From NCBI GenBank assembly GCA_964444825.1, contig CAYUIS010000061.1:1-27838 (forward strand): a stretch of DNA of 27,838 nt, read 5' to 3'. The notes beneath the pieces were generated by a model. That model was not told where the DNA came from. It saw only the letters and a program-made list of their open reading frames with translations, and ran no database searches. Made by a program: the position numbers and the translations under genes. This document shows, piece by piece, positions 1 to 8,256 of the stretch (positions within the stretch are counted from its first letter, which is position 1; each line of letters starts with the position of its first letter). Origin of the DNA: CAYUIS01 sp964444825 (GTDB lineage Bacteria > Chloroflexota > Anaerolineae > B4-G1).

Positions 1-882
1 CAGTTTGAGCTTCTCAAAGAGCGGTTGGAGGCCGAGGGGCTGTTTGCGCCGGAGCGGAAGCGGCCGCTGCCCAGCTTTCCCCGGCGCATCGGTCTGGTCA
101 CGTCGCCCACCGCCGCTGCCCTGCGGGATATCCTCAACGTGCTGGGACGACGCTATCCGTTGGCAGAGGTGCTGCTCTCCCCTACCCAGGTGCAGGGGGA
201 GGCGGCGCCCCCGCAGATCGTGGCGGCCCTTGAGGTCCTCAACGCGCGTGACGACGTGGACGTCATCATCCTCGCGCGGGGCGGCGGCAGCCTGGAGGAC
301 CTGTGGGCCTTTAATGACGAGCGGGTGGCCCGGGCCGTCGTTGCCTCTCGCGTTCCCGTCATCTGCGGCGTGGGGCACGAGACCGACTTTAGCCTGGCCG
401 ATTTTGCCGCCGACGTGCGCGCGCCCACGCCGTCCGCCGCTGCCGAACTGGTCGTTCCCGACCGCGCGGAACTCGGCGCGTGGGTGGCGGGCCTGGCCTT
501 GGCGTTGACGTCGGCGCTAGGAGGTATGATCGGGGAACGCCGCTGGCGCTTGACCGAGCAGGCGCGCGCCCTCAGGCATCTCTCTCCGGCCGCTCAACTG
601 ACCCAGTCCCGCCAGCGAGTGGACGATCTCGTCGGGCGGGCGGAGGGGGCCGCGCGCCACAGCCTGGTTCTATACCGGGAGCGCCTGGGAGGCTTGAGGG
701 GCCGCTTGGCCGCGATCAGTCCGCTAGGGACGCTGGAGCGGGGCTACGCCATCGTGCGCCACGGCGAGACGGACGCCGTCGTTCGCTCGGTGGCGCAGGT
801 GACATCGGGAGACGCGCTCTCCGTCCGCGTCGCCGACGGGGAGTTTGGAGCGACGGCGTCGCCCGATGGGAAAAAGACGTGA
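1..882 (+). CDS. xseA: Exodeoxyribonuclease VII large subunit, 5'-truncated
   Basis: This is the C-terminal 293 residues of the large subunit of exonuclease VII, which degrades single-stranded DNA to oligonucleotides in the cytoplasm together with the small subunit XseB. The frame is open from base 1, so the N-terminal OB-fold lies upstream of the window; the first in-frame start-like codon (TTG at 25) is not the real start. The catalytic-domain signatures are present: GLVTSPTAAALRDI near the start, ARGGGSLEDLWAFNDE, GVGHETDFSLADFAADVRAPTPSAAAE, and the late SPLGTLERGYAIV segment. The stop at 880-882 overlaps a GTG start of the next gene (GTGA). XseB is not the next gene here, which is slightly unusual. 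Family identification is secure; it is a housekeeping gene at the edge of the surface locus. Confidence 0.95.
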   Translation, partial: QFELLKERLEAEGLFAPERKRPLPSFPRRIGLVTSPTAAALRDILNVLGRRYPLAEVLLSPTQVQGEAAPPQIVAALEVLNARDDVDVIILARGGGSLEDLWAFNDERVARAVVASRVPVICGVGHETDFSLADFAADVRAPTPSAAAELVVPDRAELGAWVAGLALALTSALGGMIGERRWRLTEQARALRHLSPAAQLTQSRQRVDDLVGRAEGAARHSLVLYRERLGGLRGRLAAISPLGTLERGYAIVRHGETDAVVRSVAQVTSGDALSVRVADGEFGATASPDGKKT

Positions 883-1187
883 TCGATTGGGTTGGCCTGG
901 CCTCTAATGCTCTGTGGGTGGTGGGCGCCGCCATCATTCTGGCTGCCCTCAGCTTTTCCTATTACGAGGCTCAGCGGCGGGGCGAAAGGCTGCGGGAACG
1001 CCTGCAAGCTCCCTGCTTCCAAACGTGGCTTTCTTTGGGGTTGCTCCTCATCAGCCTTGGGCTGGCGCTGCTGGGTCCGCGCTGGTGGGAGCGCGTGGTG
1101 TGGGGCCTGCTGTGCGCCTTGAGCGCCTGGCAGCTCTGGACCGCCTGGCAGGAGGGGAGGCGGGGAGGGCAGGAGAACGATGCTTAA
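879..1187 (+). CDS. Small integral membrane protein, unknown function
   Basis: A 102-residue protein that I do not recognise. The GTG start at 879-881 overlaps the xseA stop, the usual sign of translational coupling. A much longer upstream extension of this frame lies wholly inside xseA and is rejected. Three hydrophobic segments are visible: roughly residues 7-25, 47-63 and 68-84. A basic, Arg-rich loop (around QRRGERLRERLQ) lies between the first and second, and a charged C-terminus follows. The last codons overlap the ATG of the sugar-phosphate transferase by 8 bases, so it is likely co-translated with that gene. It is not XseB, which is a short soluble helical protein. A membrane role linked to the next gene is only a guess from position. 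Confidence 0.75.
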   Translation: MIDWVGLASNALWVVGAAIILAALSFSYYEAQRRGERLRERLQAPCFQTWLSLGLLLISLGLALLGPRWWERVVWGLLCALSAWQLWTAWQEGRRGGQENDA

Positions 1188-2601
1188 GCGGGTGGGCACC
1201 CGGCTGGGCCTCACGCTGCTGGTCACAGACCTGGCGCTCACGGCGCTGGCCCTGCATCTGGCCAAGTTGCTGCGTCTGATCCTGCCCATCGGCATCACGC
1301 TGGAGGAACCCCTGGCCTTTGGCCCCTGGTTCTACTTCCTGGTGCCGGCCATCTGGGCGGTGGCCTTTCTCGGCCTGCGGGTCTACGATCCAGCGCGGGC
1401 CCTGCGTTATCTGGACGACGTGCAGGCTGTGTGGACGGCCGTCACCTGGGCCGCTCTGGTTTTTGCCGGGATCGCCTATCTCTTCTTTCGCGAGTTCTCC
1501 CGGTTCCTGTTCTTTTACTTTTACGTGCTCGACCTGGCTTTTCTGCTGGGCTGGCGGGCGATATTCCGCCGGTTCCTGGGGTTGGGACTTCGGCGTAGCT
1601 TGGGCGAGCCTCGTCGCGCTCTGGTCGTCGGTGCTGGTGAGGTGGGACAACAGTTGGCGCAGGCGATAGACACGTATCAATGGACCGGTCTCGAGTTAGC
1701 CGGCTTTCTGGACGACGCCCCAGCCAAGCAGGGGCAGACCTACGCCGGCCATCCGGTCCTGGGAACCTCTGAGGACGTCGGCGATCTCGTCGCGCAGCAC
1801 GGGATCGACGAGGTCCTCCTGGCCCTGCCGCCCCGGGCGCAGGAGCAGGCCCGGCAAATTGTGATGGCCCTGCAGGCCCTGCCGGTCAACGTGCGCGTCG
1901 TGCCAGATGTGTTCGACATGGTCTTTATCCGCGCCTCAGTGGAAGAGTTTGCGGGCATCCCGCTCATCGGCTTGCGCGAGCCAGCCATCGAAGGCCCAGA
2001 CCGCGTGGTGAAGCGGCTCTTTGATCTGGTTGTGGGAGGGCTGGCGCTGGCGTGCCTCTCGCCGGTGATGCTGGCAGCCGCTGTAGCCATCCGGTTTGAC
2101 TCCCCCGGTCCGGTTCTGTTGCGCCAAGGGCGCATCGGGGAGGGGGGACGGCCATTCCAAATGCTCAAGTTTCGGACCATGGTGGCGGGGGCCGAGGCCG
2201 AAGAGCAGAACCTGGCCCAGGAGACAGGGGAGGGTCCCCCGGTTTTCGCCAAACGGCCCGACGACCCTCGCATCACCCCCGCAGGCCGGATCATGCGTCG
2301 CTTCAGTATCGACGAGTTGCCGCAATTCCTCAACGTGCTTGCGGGCGATATGAGCCTGGTAGGTCCGCGCCCCGAGCTGCCGTGGATGGTCGAGAGATAC
2401 AAAGCGCATCATCGCAAGCGCTTTGCTGTTCCCCAGGGGATGACGGGATGGTGGCAGGTGCACGGTCGCAGCGACCGGGCTGACTATGCCCTTCGTATAG
2501 AGGATGACCTCTACTATATCCGCAACTGGTCTATCTGGCTCGATATCCGTATCCTGTGGATGACGGTAGGCGCGGTGCTGCGGGGTGAGGGTGCATACTG
2601 A
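1180..2601 (+). CDS. Polyprenyl-phosphate sugar-1-phosphate transferase (WcaJ/WbaP-type)
   Basis: A 473-residue initiating enzyme of the bacterial sugar transferase family. It moves a hexose-1-phosphate from a nucleotide sugar to undecaprenyl phosphate at the cytoplasmic membrane, starting exopolysaccharide or O-glycan assembly. Visible layout: about four membrane segments in residues 11-126; a nucleotide-binding-like CoA_binding_3 domain from about 146 with GAGEVG at 151-156; a further hydrophobic segment at about 282-305; then the catalytic domain to the end, with KFRTM (330-334), DELPQ (379-383) and GPRP (395-398). The length matches the long five-segment subfamily. The start is ATG 1180 with AGGAG at 1171-1175; it overlaps the upstream gene by 8 bases. 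Which sugar is used cannot be read from sequence. The family call is very secure. Confidence 0.95.
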   Translation: MLKRVGTRLGLTLLVTDLALTALALHLAKLLRLILPIGITLEEPLAFGPWFYFLVPAIWAVAFLGLRVYDPARALRYLDDVQAVWTAVTWAALVFAGIAYLFFREFSRFLFFYFYVLDLAFLLGWRAIFRRFLGLGLRRSLGEPRRALVVGAGEVGQQLAQAIDTYQWTGLELAGFLDDAPAKQGQTYAGHPVLGTSEDVGDLVAQHGIDEVLLALPPRAQEQARQIVMALQALPVNVRVVPDVFDMVFIRASVEEFAGIPLIGLREPAIEGPDRVVKRLFDLVVGGLALACLSPVMLAAAVAIRFDSPGPVLLRQGRIGEGGRPFQMLKFRTMVAGAEAEEQNLAQETGEGPPVFAKRPDDPRITPAGRIMRRFSIDELPQFLNVLAGDMSLVGPRPELPWMVERYKAHHRKRFAVPQGMTGWWQVHGRSDRADYALRIEDDLYYIRNWSIWLDIRILWMTVGAVLRGEGAY

Positions 2602-2603
2602 CC

Positions 2604-4682
2604 ATGGCCCAAGAGGAAACGCCTCATCCGCCAGCCAGGCCCCGGCCCCGCAGGTGGCGCTTTTGGCTAGGGGCAGCGGTGAGCCTGGCTCTCGTCGGGT
2701 GGGCTGCCTGGTCGTTCGACTGGCAACGGGTCTGGTCGGCGTTGGGCAGAGCGCAGCCGGGCTGGGTCGTCGCGGCCCTGGCGACCGTCCTGCTCACGAT
2801 CGCCGCGCGGGTGCTGCGGTGGCAGGGATTGCTCCTGCCCCAGCGCTTTGGCGTGGGCAAGCTACTGACAGCCCTGCTGGCGGGGCAGGTGGTCAACTAT
2901 GTCATCCTCTCGCAGCTTGGCGTTTTCGTTCGGGCGGCAGCGTTGGGGCCGGGGAACAGAGCGCGGGCGCTGGGCACGGTGGTCGTGGAAAAGCTGTGGG
3001 ACGTGATGATGCTGCTGGGATTGGTCGCGGCGCTCTCGCTGGGGTTGGCGCTGCCCGATTGGCTGGTGCTCCCTGCGCGCCTCCTGGCCCTTGGCTCAGC
3101 AGTGGCCATAGGATTGATCCTGGCCGCTCTTCTCCTTCAAAGGCGATTCTCCCAGACCGTCGGCCGTTGGTCACATGTCCTCGGGCGCTGGCTATCCGCA
3201 ACGCTCGATGGTCTGGAGGGTATCATCCGCCCTCAGACGTTTGTTTGGGGGTTGTTGGGCTCTTTAGTGGTCTGGGGATTGGGCGCCGCGACTGCCTGGT
3301 GTGTGCTTCGGGCCTTTGGGATGCCGTCGGGAGCCGCACCGGTTCTGTTGCTATTGGCGGCGCTGCAGGCTGGCGTAGCCGTTCCATCGCTGCCGGGCAG
3401 CGTGGGGGTATTTGAGGGTATCTGCATCGGTGTGCTGGCGCTGTTTGGCGTTGGCAGAGAGGAGGCGTTAGCGACGGGGCTGGTTCTCCACGTCGTTATC
3501 TTTGCGCCTCCGTTGTTACTGGGGGGCCTGTTGATGTGGCGATCCTCTTCACGCCAGGGGCCGGAGCCAGCAGGATCCAGCGCCGCCGCGTCGACGGATC
3601 GGTCGATAGACCCCCTGAAGGTCCCCCTGCCAACTCGGCCTGTTTACACGCCCGGGCCTCGGCCCTCAGTCTCGGTCATCATTCCGGTCTACAACGGGGC
3701 AGAGACGTTGCCAGAGTGCCTGCGGGCGGTGCAGGCCCAGACTTTTCCGCCACAGCTATGCGAAGTTATCGTGGTCAACGATGGTTCGACTGACAACACG
3801 GCCGAGGTGGCACGCGGTTGGGGGGTGCGCGTTATCTCTCAGACCAACGCCGGTGCGGCAGCAGCCCGGAACCGTGGGGCACGGGAAGCACGGGGAGACA
3901 TCCTGCTCTTTACCGACGCCGACTGTGCGCCTGCTCCTGATTGGATCCAGGACATGGTCGCCCCGTTCGTTCAGCCAGACAGCCCGCAGCCGGACAGTCC
4001 GATTGGGGCTGCGGGGGCCGTCGCCGGCGCCAAAGGGGTCTACAGGACACGGCAGAGGAGCCTGGTGGCCCGCTTTGTGCAGGCGGAGTACGAGGACAGG
4101 TATGACCGCATGCGGGGTCTCGACGAGATCGATTTTATCGACACCTACTCGGCCGCCTATCGACGCGACGTGTTCCTGGCATCCGGTGGTTTTGACGTCT
4201 CCTTTCCCAGCGCGTCGGTGGAGGATCAAGAGTTCTCGTTCAGGCTGGCGGGAGCCGGTCATCGCTTGGTTTTTGTGCCCGACGCCCAGGTATCCCACGT
4301 CCACGACCGCACGGTGGACGAATACGCTCGCCGCAAGTTCTGGATTGGCTATTGGAAGGTGCGGGTGATGCGCGAGCATCCCAGCAAGCTGATCCGCGAC
4401 TCCCATACGCCGCAGGTCCTCAAGGTGCAGATGGGCCTGGCGGCGCTGGGAGCGTTGATGATCGTCGGAGGGTTCTGGAGCATCTGGCTGGCGGTGGCTG
4501 GGTTGGTGGCCTGGGCTGGCCTTGTCGCTGCCGGTCTGCCCTTTATACTCAAACTCTGGCGACGGGACCCCGCAGTGACCCTGATCGCGCCGCTTATGCT
4601 CTTTGTGCGTGCCTGGGCATTAGGGCTGGGGTTTCTGGCCGGGCTTGTGGCCATGAATGCGACGGCGACAAATGACGGATGA
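2604..4682 (+). CDS. Fusion: LPG-synthase-TM/flippase-like membrane domain + GT2 glycosyltransferase
   Basis: A 692-residue two-domain protein beginning 2 bases after the preceding stop. Residues about 20-310 form a polytopic membrane domain of the LPG_synthase_TM (UPF0104) type, with the typical VVEKLWD segment and a late PSLPGSVGVFEG motif. A Pro/Ser-rich linker (about 312-353) leads to a GT2 domain from S355: SVIIPVYNG, VVNDGSTD, and the metal-binding TDADC with D438 and D440. A VEDQEFSFRLAGAG segment near residue 537 provides the usual acidic residue region. The C-terminus has about two to three more hydrophobic helices (about 606-685). By family knowledge the GT2 domain transfers a sugar from a nucleotide donor on the cytoplasmic side. 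The membrane domain resembles proteins whose partners are lipid flippases or lipid-modifying synthases. I infer that the fusion couples sugar transfer to a lipid-linked substrate. Confidence 0.9.
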   Translation: MAQEETPHPPARPRPRRWRFWLGAAVSLALVGWAAWSFDWQRVWSALGRAQPGWVVAALATVLLTIAARVLRWQGLLLPQRFGVGKLLTALLAGQVVNYVILSQLGVFVRAAALGPGNRARALGTVVVEKLWDVMMLLGLVAALSLGLALPDWLVLPARLLALGSAVAIGLILAALLLQRRFSQTVGRWSHVLGRWLSATLDGLEGIIRPQTFVWGLLGSLVVWGLGAATAWCVLRAFGMPSGAAPVLLLLAALQAGVAVPSLPGSVGVFEGICIGVLALFGVGREEALATGLVLHVVIFAPPLLLGGLLMWRSSSRQGPEPAGSSAAASTDRSIDPLKVPLPTRPVYTPGPRPSVSVIIPVYNGAETLPECLRAVQAQTFPPQLCEVIVVNDGSTDNTAEVARGWGVRVISQTNAGAAAARNRGAREARGDILLFTDADCAPAPDWIQDMVAPFVQPDSPQPDSPIGAAGAVAGAKGVYRTRQRSLVARFVQAEYEDRYDRMRGLDEIDFIDTYSAAYRRDVFLASGGFDVSFPSASVEDQEFSFRLAGAGHRLVFVPDAQVSHVHDRTVDEYARRKFWIGYWKVRVMREHPSKLIRDSHTPQVLKVQMGLAALGALMIVGGFWSIWLAVAGLVAWAGLVAAGLPFILKLWRRDPAVTLIAPLMLFVRAWALGLGFLAGLVAMNATATNDG

Positions 4683-6189
4683 CGAGCGCCGCATCCGCCC
4701 GAGTTCGATACCGAGCGCCCCGAGACGCGCCACACGCCGGTTCCCCGTGTGGGAGCTGGGGCCACCGATGGCAGTGGGGGCTATTCTGTTGACCATATAC
4801 GGGCTGACGATGGCCCCGACGATCACGTGGGCACATCACGGAGCGGATGGGGGAGATCTGGTCACTGCCGTGGTTCGGGGCAGCATACCGCACCCCCCAG
4901 GTTTTCCCACCTACTTGCTGCTAGGGGCGTTGTTTATGCAGTTGCCTTTTCGGGATCCCGCCTGGCGGATGAATCTGATGTCTGCGGCGATGGCGGCTGG
5001 TGCAGCCGCCTTGGTGGTGGCAGGGATGGGGCATATTCCGCCTATCGCTTCTCGAAAACCGGCCTCCGCTGGCTCCGGACGCCGCGATTCCCGGCACAAG
5101 CCCCGCACGTCGGGGTTTGCCGTTTGCACGGGTCTTGTCCTCGGGGTGGCCCCTCTTTTCTGGTCACAGGCCCTGATCGCCGAAGTTTACGCGCCAGCGG
5201 CCTTTTTCTGTGCGTTGGTGGTGCTATTCGTTTTGCGCAACAGCTCCGCCTGGCTGTTGGGATTGGTCTGGGGGTTGGGACTGGGGGTTCACCCAACCCT
5301 GGTATTCCTGGCTCCTCTGCTGATGTGGCGCGCCTGGAACGAGCAAAGCCGTACGGCGAGGGCCGCGGTTTTGGTTCAGACTGGCCTTGTGGCTCTCCTG
5401 GTGTGGGGCGCGATGTACGGACCGGTGCTGCTGGCGCGGGCTGGCGTACGCTCGCCGTGGGGCGATGTGAGCACCGGTGAGGGCTGGTGGGCGCTCATCA
5501 GCGCACGGATATACCGCCAGTATCTCTTTGGGTTGCCGCTAGCCGCGTTGCCGCAGCGGCTCTTGGCGTGGATGGGGTTGCTGGCCCGCCAATTCACAGC
5601 CGTTGGCGCGATGCTGGCCGGGCTGGGGGCGGTGTTTCTGTGGCGGCAGGGCCAGCGCTCGCTGGCTTTGAGCTCAGGCCTTACGTTGGGACTGTTCAGC
5701 CTCTACGCGATCGGCTACAACACCGCTGACTCGTTGGTCTATCTGATCACAGCCCTGCCGGTGGCCGCTCTCTGGCTGATGGTGGGGTTGGAGCAGGCCA
5801 GTGAATGGTTGGAACGTCGGCTGCCACGGGGTACGTGGGCCATGTGGCTATTGCCTCTGGCGCAGGTCTTGTGTCTCTGGGGGCGGATGGATGTGAGCGA
5901 CGACCAGGTGGCGCTCCGGTGGGCAGAGCGGACCCTGCTAGATGCGCCACCCGAAGCGGTTCTACTCACCGATCGAGATGGACATTCGTTTACACTGTGG
6001 TATGCTCAGGGTGTTTTGGGGGCGCGGCCAGATCTCGCCGTGATAGATGTGGACCTATGGGCCTACGAGCCATACAGGAGAACGGTGGAAAAAGATCTGG
6101 GAGTTCGGGACTTGGGGCTCGACCTGTTGCCCCAGGATTTGGAACGAATACTGGGACGTTCTATTGTGAAGGTGACGGGTGACCTATGA
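4672..6189 (+). CDS. DUF2723 family membrane protein, putative GT-C glycosyltransferase
   Basis: A multi-spanning protein of about 505 residues with the DUF2723 signature: the first extracytoplasmic loop carries an HHGADGGDL segment followed by SIPHPPGFPTYLLLG, and AEVYAP follows later. These match the GD.GEL / HPPGYP / AEVYA pattern of the family. Members resemble PMT-type glycosyltransferases that use polyprenyl-phosphate sugars outside the membrane; activity is not shown for this protein. About ten hydrophobic segments are visible, then a short soluble C-terminal region. A basic loop (about residues 126-147, rich in Arg, Lys and Ser) sits between early segments. ATG 4672 overlaps the upstream stop; ATG 4657 in the same frame is an alternative. 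Its place behind the GT2 fusion suggests it uses a lipid-linked donor made nearby. Confidence 0.88.
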   Translation: MTDDERRIRPSSIPSAPRRATRRFPVWELGPPMAVGAILLTIYGLTMAPTITWAHHGADGGDLVTAVVRGSIPHPPGFPTYLLLGALFMQLPFRDPAWRMNLMSAAMAAGAAALVVAGMGHIPPIASRKPASAGSGRRDSRHKPRTSGFAVCTGLVLGVAPLFWSQALIAEVYAPAAFFCALVVLFVLRNSSAWLLGLVWGLGLGVHPTLVFLAPLLMWRAWNEQSRTARAAVLVQTGLVALLVWGAMYGPVLLARAGVRSPWGDVSTGEGWWALISARIYRQYLFGLPLAALPQRLLAWMGLLARQFTAVGAMLAGLGAVFLWRQGQRSLALSSGLTLGLFSLYAIGYNTADSLVYLITALPVAALWLMVGLEQASEWLERRLPRGTWAMWLLPLAQVLCLWGRMDVSDDQVALRWAERTLLDAPPEAVLLTDRDGHSFTLWYAQGVLGARPDLAVIDVDLWAYEPYRRTVEKDLGVRDLGLDLLPQDLERILGRSIVKVTGDL

Positions 6190-6233
6190 GCAGGTGGGTT
6201 CTGAGGCCTCCTTTGAGGTGACCCTGAGACTCT

Positions 6234-6238
6234 GGGAG
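6234..6238 (+). promoter_or_regulatory. Ribosome binding site deciding the DUF4012 start
   Basis: GGGAG lies five bases before ATG 6244. It partly overlaps the possible GTG start at 6238, so it favours ATG 6244 over that upstream GTG. A further ATG at 6250 is also in frame. Confidence 0.5.
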
Positions 6239-6243
6239 TGGCG

Positions 6244-8256
6244 ATGCCGATGACAAACGATCAAGCACCAGCGGATCATGAGGACAGAATAGAAGCTTGG
6301 ACGAAATGGGGAGGACGGGGCCTGGTTCTGCTGGGGGTTGTGTTGGTTTTCGTGTGGGTTGTAGGGCTGGCTCAGGCGGCTCTATCGCTGCGCCAGCATC
6401 TGGCCCAGGTGCAGGCGTTGGTCGATGCCCCGCGGTCTCTCGATCCGGCGGCAGCCTGCGACCTGGTGCACGGTTTGCGAGATGACGTGGTGATGCTGCG
6501 TCGCCGGGCCGCGGGCTTGGATAGGCTAGGGCCTGCTTTTGGGTGGGTGCCCTGGGTCGGGGGAGAGCTGCGCGCTGCTCCCTCCTTGCTGATCGTGGCC
6601 GATGGTCTGACGGAGGCGGGGGCATTGGGCTGTGACGCGATGGGACCGGCGGTGGCCGCCCTGGGAACCACCGGCGAGGATTCTGCCGAGATCTCGCCAG
6701 AGGTCCTGGTGGATCTCTTGTCCGAGAAACGCTCGGACCTGGAGCAGGCACTGACGGCAGTTGAGCGAGCCCAGATTGCCTGGATGCAGGTAGATCAAGC
6801 GAGTCTCTCTGCGTGGACGGCAGGAAAGACGTCCCTGCTGGATCAGGCATTGCCATTGCTGCAGGCCGGTCTGTCGGCCGCGACGATCGCCCCCGATCTT
6901 TTGGGGATGGACGAACCTCGTACCTACTTGGTGCTGGCGTTGAACGAAGACGAGTTGAGGCCCGGTGGAGGGTTCATCACTGGCGTCGGCGAGGTCAGGG
7001 TGGAGGCGGGACAGTTGATCACGATGACGTTCCGCGACAGTTACGCCGTAGATGACTATACCCTGCCTTATCCTCTAGCCCCCGAGCCTATGCAGCGCTT
7101 TATGGGGATCGGGCTGTGGGTGTTCCGGGACAGTAACTGGTCGCCGGACTTTCCGACGGCGGCCCGGCAGGCTATCTCGCTGTACCGTCCCGGCTATCCC
7201 GTCACGGTGGATGGGATCGTCGCGCTAGATCAGCGAGCGGTGCAGCAGATAGTGAACGCCGTCGGGCCGTTGACGCTGGAAGGGGTAGAGGAACCGGTGA
7301 CCGGCGATTCAATCATCCCCTACATCCGCCAGGCCTTGGCACCAGAGGAGGGGGAAAAGATCGGTGAGTGGTGGCGCCAACGCAAGTCCTTTATGGGCGT
7401 GGTCGCGAGCACAGCGTGGCAACAGGTGCAGCGTGGGCAGGTCGATTGGAGCACACTCGGCTGGACGATCTTTAAGCTCCTGGACGAAAAGCATTTGCTC
7501 GTCTATCTGGAGCACCCAGAGGCAGCAGCGCTGTTGGCCAAACAGGGTTGGGATGGTGCGCTGGCATCAGGATCCGGTCTGAGCGAAACCGAGGGAACGG
7601 GCGATTTCCTGATGGTGGTTGACGCCAATGTGGGATACAACAAGGCCAACGCGCGGATTGATGAGGAAATCATCTATCAAGTGGATTTGGAGAGCTCGCC
7701 TCCGCAGGCAGTCCTCACGCTAGTCTATACGCACACCGGCACGGTGGACGTGCCCTGCGTTCACGAGCCTGTGTACGGCTCGACCTACGAGGATATGATG
7801 AATCGCTGCTACTGGTACTATGTGCGAGCCTACACACCAGAGGGAAGTGAATTCATAGGAACGCCCCGTATCGCCGTGCCCGGTTTGGCGCTCATCACCG
7901 GAAAGCGGTATCTGGGTGACGTCGCAGTCCTCGAGGCTGACGAGGGCCCGTGGTTGACGTTTGGGGTGTTGGGACTGCTCCGGCCATCGCTAACCCAGGA
8001 GCGCGTCTTTACCTGGACTCTCCCTATAGATGTGGTAAAATGGCAGGAAGACGAGGGCCAATACTCCTTGCTGGTACAAAAACAACCTGGGACGTTGGGA
8101 CATCAGCTTACTGTACGGGTTCGCCTGCCGGAGGGCGTTGAGTTGATAGAAACAGCGTCAAAGCCAGCGACCGCACAAGGGGCATGGATAACCTACCGGA
8201 CAACTCTGAACCGCGACAGAGAGTTCAGCCTTCGTTTTGGGAGACAGCCAAAATGA
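6244..8256 (+). CDS. DUF4012 domain-containing membrane-anchored protein
   Basis: About 670 residues. One N-terminal membrane helix (about residues 24-48, after a charged start) is followed by a long, probably extracytoplasmic region. Helical stretches rich in Gln, Ala and Leu follow the anchor (to about 215). The DUF4012 core then begins, with YLVLALNEDELRPGGGFI at about 227-244, RDSNWSPDFPTAA, and GYPVTVDGIVALD. The family is common in Actinobacteria and Chloroflexota near polysaccharide genes; its biochemical role is not established, so none is given. The C-terminal part (about 450-670) is beta-rich with few cysteines. A 54-base gap separates it from the DUF2723 gene, and its TGA overlaps the next ATG (ATGA at 8253-8256). 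Identification of the domain is confident; function is unknown. Confidence 0.88.
   Translation: MPMTNDQAPADHEDRIEAWTKWGGRGLVLLGVVLVFVWVVGLAQAALSLRQHLAQVQALVDAPRSLDPAAACDLVHGLRDDVVMLRRRAAGLDRLGPAFGWVPWVGGELRAAPSLLIVADGLTEAGALGCDAMGPAVAALGTTGEDSAEISPEVLVDLLSEKRSDLEQALTAVERAQIAWMQVDQASLSAWTAGKTSLLDQALPLLQAGLSAATIAPDLLGMDEPRTYLVLALNEDELRPGGGFITGVGEVRVEAGQLITMTFRDSYAVDDYTLPYPLAPEPMQRFMGIGLWVFRDSNWSPDFPTAARQAISLYRPGYPVTVDGIVALDQRAVQQIVNAVGPLTLEGVEEPVTGDSIIPYIRQALAPEEGEKIGEWWRQRKSFMGVVASTAWQQVQRGQVDWSTLGWTIFKLLDEKHLLVYLEHPEAAALLAKQGWDGALASGSGLSETEGTGDFLMVVDANVGYNKANARIDEEIIYQVDLESSPPQAVLTLVYTHTGTVDVPCVHEPVYGSTYEDMMNRCYWYYVRAYTPEGSEFIGTPRIAVPGLALITGKRYLGDVAVLEADEGPWLTFGVLGLLRPSLTQERVFTWTLPIDVVKWQEDEGQYSLLVQKQPGTLGHQLTVRVRLPEGVELIETASKPATAQGAWITYRTTLNRDREFSLRFGRQPK

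Noticed and set aside
480..878. Long upstream extension of the small membrane protein frame
   Set aside because: It lies wholly within xseA in another frame and is Arg/Gly-rich as expected of a GC-rich shadow. The GTG at 879 gives a normal coupled start.
744..1680. Long minus-strand open frames over xseA and the sugar-phosphate transferase
   Set aside because: They are Pro/Arg/Gln-rich shadows of confident + strand genes and show no family motif.
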